Source: CBFDBT01 sp965603115
GTDB lineage: Bacteria > Pseudomonadota > Alphaproteobacteria > Sphingomonadales > Kordiimonadaceae
DNA length: 7,989 nt
Assembly: GCA_965603115.1 (NCBI GenBank)
Contig: CBFDBT010000123.1
Location: 1 to 7,989 of the forward strand
Direction of reading: 5' to 3'
The translations under genes and the position numbers were made by a program. Shown here one piece after another: positions 7,301 through 7,989 of the stretch. The notes beneath the pieces are model-generated. The model was given only the letters and a program-made list of their open reading frames with translations. It had not been told where the DNA came from and ran no database searches. Every line of letters begins with the position of its first letter. The stretch's first letter is position 1.

Positions 7301-7510
7301 TCCAAGAACATTTTCAGAGGCATGAGCAACAGACTCAAGTCGAGGAAGACCCAAAAAGCCACATGTGCCTTTAATTGTGTGAACAAGCCTAAAAATATTA
7401 TCCAAGACTTCCTTATTATTGGGATCTTGCTCGAGTTTCACCAACTCAACGTCAACAACATCAATACTTTCTGATGTTTCTGTTAAAAACTCATTTAATA
7501 AATCATCCAT
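4373..7510 (-). CDS. cheA: CheA, large hybrid chemotaxis histidine kinase with a globin-like insert
   Basis: CheA autophosphorylates in response to receptors and feeds CheY and CheB. At 1045 residues it is far longer than the enteric form (about 650). Domains in order: Hpt 1-105 with H44 (HTIKGTCGFLG); acidic, Ala/Pro-rich linker 106-198; globin-like domain 199-316; dimerization helices about 340-405; ATP-binding domain about 406-588 with N-box N457 (HMVRNSADHGVE), DDGAGI 497-502, GRGVGM 550-555 and GEGSTF 576-581; CheW-like P5 591-745, interrupted by a polar insert at 655-686; a second CheW-like module about 775-905; receiver 921-1040 with D927/D928, D972 and K1024. The kinase looks catalytically intact. 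No canonical P2 domain is visible; the globin-like region occupies its place. The ATG at 7510 begins directly at the first Hpt helix; its ribosome site (AGGGCGG) is weak. It follows chpT after 125 nt and overlaps cheW by four. Confidence 0.96.
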   Translation of the reverse strand: MDDLLNEFLTETSESIDVVDVELVKLEQDPNNKEVLDNIFRLVHTIKGTCGFLGLPRLESVAHASENVLGKYRDGELMVTEDSVTVILESLDRIKEILAGLEQTEAEPDGDDSDLIAVLDDIAAGKASSSSAAEPTPAPVDDTVEGEIVDNTLGRSLKPGEVSSEELEAAFANAPGPEAESEEAPEADIATPAVMSSDSTLFERVGGEDTISVSAHLLANRLEKDAAVKEFFANVSTEARKAKLVGLFASLFQDKMDAATEIAASLITVSGFKSNHFDHLESLLREVLLECQVDGDTCDEAAMTFELVRDSVIQGSDDSGKKTEKNIEVAQKTGEEVKRASQSIRVSVDLLEDLMTMVSELVLTRNQLMQMVRDIDESEFAVPIQRLSQCTTELQEGVMKTRMQPIGNAWAKLPRIVRDLSIDLDKKINLEMKGADTELDRQVLELIKDPLTHMVRNSADHGVELPATRLANGKPEQGTILLNAYHEGGHIIIQITDDGAGIPVEKLKVKILEKELATEEEIAEMTDAQIQKFIFHAGFSMAAKVTNVSGRGVGMDVVRSNIEKIGGTIDMTSVEGEGSTFLIKIPLTLAIVSALIVGASGERFAVPQISVLELVRASEDSEHKIEKIKDTPVLRLRNSLLPLVYINDVLGFSTTPEPVKLIEAEGAEQAGDVTEAASNNNQNDDFIVVVQVGNFTFGMVVDQVFDTEEIVVKPVAPILKHLDIFSGNTILGDGSVIMILDPNGVASTANTGASEHESSGAEEIHAAESKVIDDHESMLMFIAGSKNPKAVPLSLVARLEDIPVEDIEDSDGRLVVQYRGALMPIVLANEDMKLVKEGRQQILVFTDREYTMGLAVDEILDIVEERLDIKLASETEGVVGSAVINEKASEVIDVAYFLGQAFDDWLMSRDTSMDEDPSGTHNILLIDDSDFFRNMLKPLLTVAGYSVRAVSDASQAIALRDEGVLFDLIVSDIEMPDMTGFEFAQDVKAGGLWKNTPLIALSALAGEKDIAKGHSVGFDDYVAKFDRESLLRAMQQQLNIKGDAA
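4391..4750 (-). other. C-terminal receiver domain of CheA
   Basis: CheA residues 921-1040 form a full receiver: HNILLIDDSDFFR with acidic pocket D927/D928, phosphoacceptor D972 in VSDIEMPDMTG, switch serine S1002 and K1024. The lysine is followed by Phe (AKFDRESL) rather than the usual Pro; I recall this K-F variant from receivers fused to CheW-like domains, such as CheV and hybrid CheA. In other hybrid CheA proteins this domain can act as a phosphate sink or in adaptation; which applies here is unknown. Confidence 0.9.
6563..6916 (-). other. Globin-like (truncated haemoglobin-type) domain inside CheA
   Basis: CheA residues 199-316 read STLFERVGGEDTIS near the start, then NRLEKDAAVKEFFANV, and later GFKSNHFDHLESLLREVLLE. 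From memory this aligns without gaps to Mycobacterium tuberculosis trHbN from its SIYDKIGGHEAI segment (A/B helices) through the AFFSG turn to the HHF segment of the F-G region. The stretch is predicted all-helical, unlike the alpha/beta P2 domain. Residues aligned with haem ligands are changed: I267 where the proximal F8 histidine should be and A219 where the B10 tyrosine should be. I therefore read it as a degenerate, probably haem-free globin fold. The alignment is manual and from memory; a profile search would settle it. Confidence 0.72.
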
Positions 7511-7635
7511 TTTGAACCGCCCTTATTTGTCTTAAAAACCCAAACAAAACAACCCAACGCGTCATACGCTGAAAACTTTACTAGGCCACAGTGGTATAAA
7601 AGAGTTAAAAACATGTAAAAATTTCAAACAATTAC
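7511..7635 (-). promoter_or_regulatory. chpT-cheA intergenic region, possible promoter/operator
   Basis: This 125-nt gap is the largest in the minus-strand cluster. Reading the minus strand, TTTTAC (7615-7620) and TATACC (7593-7598) lie 16 bases apart and could be a weak sigma-70-like promoter for the che genes. The putative -10 sits inside an imperfect inverted repeat (arms 7574-7589 and 7591-7606, 11 of 16 positions matching by my count). There is no T-run after the dyad, so it does not look like a terminator. One TTAAC element occurs at 7604-7608 on the minus strand. The call is tentative: read-through from chpT is equally possible. Confidence 0.25.
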
Positions 7636-7989
7636 TTAATCACTAGCAATTTTAATACTGACGTCCGTTAAAAAACAAATTTCACCATCAATTGATTCAT
7701 CAATTTTAATATTTGCTCCAAGCGATTTAGCCACCTCACATGCGAGGAAAGCTGGGGCTGTGCGAGGATCTATCTCCTCTACACTAAGTTCATCAGTAAG
7801 GCCTTGCCTAACATTATCAACAAGCAGTAACCTTTGGCCTTTAGCAGTTACTTTTATATTATATTTCTCTTTTTCTTCTCTTAAATGCACTGCACAAGTG
7901 CCTCCGCGAATCAATGCATCTGCCGATATCATCGCTAGATTTAACAATAGCTTTACCACCCGTTTCTGAGCATGGTTAATATCTACATC
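7636..7989 (-). CDS. chpT: ChpT-like histidine phosphotransferase (C-terminal 117 residues)
   Basis: The reading frame is open to the right edge, so the gene begins outside the window; a GTG at 7959 is internal, and in-frame codons continue upstream as DVDINHAQKR. The visible part resembles the C-terminal, degenerate ATPase-like domain of ChpT: KRVVKLLLNLAMISADAL followed by IRGG, the pseudo N-box region, and near the end LACEVAKSLGANI. ChpT is a dimeric phosphotransferase that in Caulobacter relays phosphate from CckA to CtrA and CpdR; its C-terminal domain does not bind ATP. The phosphorylated histidine lies in the missing N-terminal half, so its presence cannot be checked. The gene stands 125 nt upstream of cheA in the same direction, and its presumed target CtrA is encoded at the other end of the che cluster. 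Length and context support the call; a distant HWE-type kinase remnant is a less likely alternative. Confidence 0.85.
   Translation of the reverse strand, partial: DVDINHAQKRVVKLLLNLAMISADALIRGGTCAVHLREEKEKYNIKVTAKGQRLLLVDNVRQGLTDELSVEEIDPRTAPAFLACEVAKSLGANIKIDESIDGEICFLTDVSIKIASD

Noticed and set aside
6789..7325. 178-codon open frame on the plus strand opposite cheA
   Set aside because: Its product is a Ser/Ala-rich low-complexity sequence with no recognisable motif, and it lies wholly antisense to conserved Hpt, linker and globin-like coding sequence. It is a shadow of cheA codon composition.
7636..7959. Complete 107-residue gene starting with GTG at 7959
   Set aside because: The frame stays open to the window edge, the upstream codons continue plausible protein sequence, and ChpT is about twice this length. 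It is the 3' part of a longer gene.

Overview
The window is a motility and cell-cycle locus from an alphaproteobacterium. The evidence is the pairing of a CtrA response regulator (nearly superimposable, from memory, on the Caulobacter protein) with a ChpT-type histidine phosphotransferase, both essentially alphaproteobacterial. Base composition is moderately AT-rich and intergenic regions are strongly so. The exact genus cannot be read from the sequence; a Rhodospirillales-like or related marine lineage would fit, but this is inference.

Layout from left to right. Positions 1-324 (minus) hold the first 108 codons of fliI, the flagellar export ATPase, cut by the window edge. Positions 325-601 are an AT-rich divergent intergenic region with several TTAAC boxes, the half-site of CtrA binding; three are GTTAAC palindromes spaced 20 and 10 bp apart. 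Positions 602-1309 (plus) are ctrA, followed by a bidirectional hairpin terminator at 1332-1362. Everything to the right is on the minus strand. Read in the direction of transcription it is chpT (5' end outside the window), cheA, cheW, cheY, cheB, cheR. The genes are tightly packed: cheA/cheW and cheB/cheR overlap by ATGA, and cheY/cheB are 12 nt apart.

How the parts work together. CheA, CheW, CheY, CheB and CheR form a complete excitation and adaptation set: kinase, receptor coupler, motor-control regulator, methylesterase and methyltransferase. ChpT in Caulobacter passes phosphate from the CckA hybrid kinase to CtrA, and CtrA in many alphaproteobacteria switches on flagellar genes. The locus therefore puts a cell-cycle/motility phosphorelay, a chemotaxis pathway and a flagellar export gene side by side.

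The most unusual element is CheA. It is 1045 residues long, a CheA-receiver hybrid with two CheW-like modules. Between the Hpt domain and the dimerization helices, where P2 (the CheY/CheB-docking domain) normally sits, it carries about 118 residues that resemble a group I truncated haemoglobin. By my manual alignment the proximal histidine and distal tyrosine are missing, so it looks like a non-haem globin fold used for sensing or docking rather than gas binding. This is the best candidate here for a little-described system.
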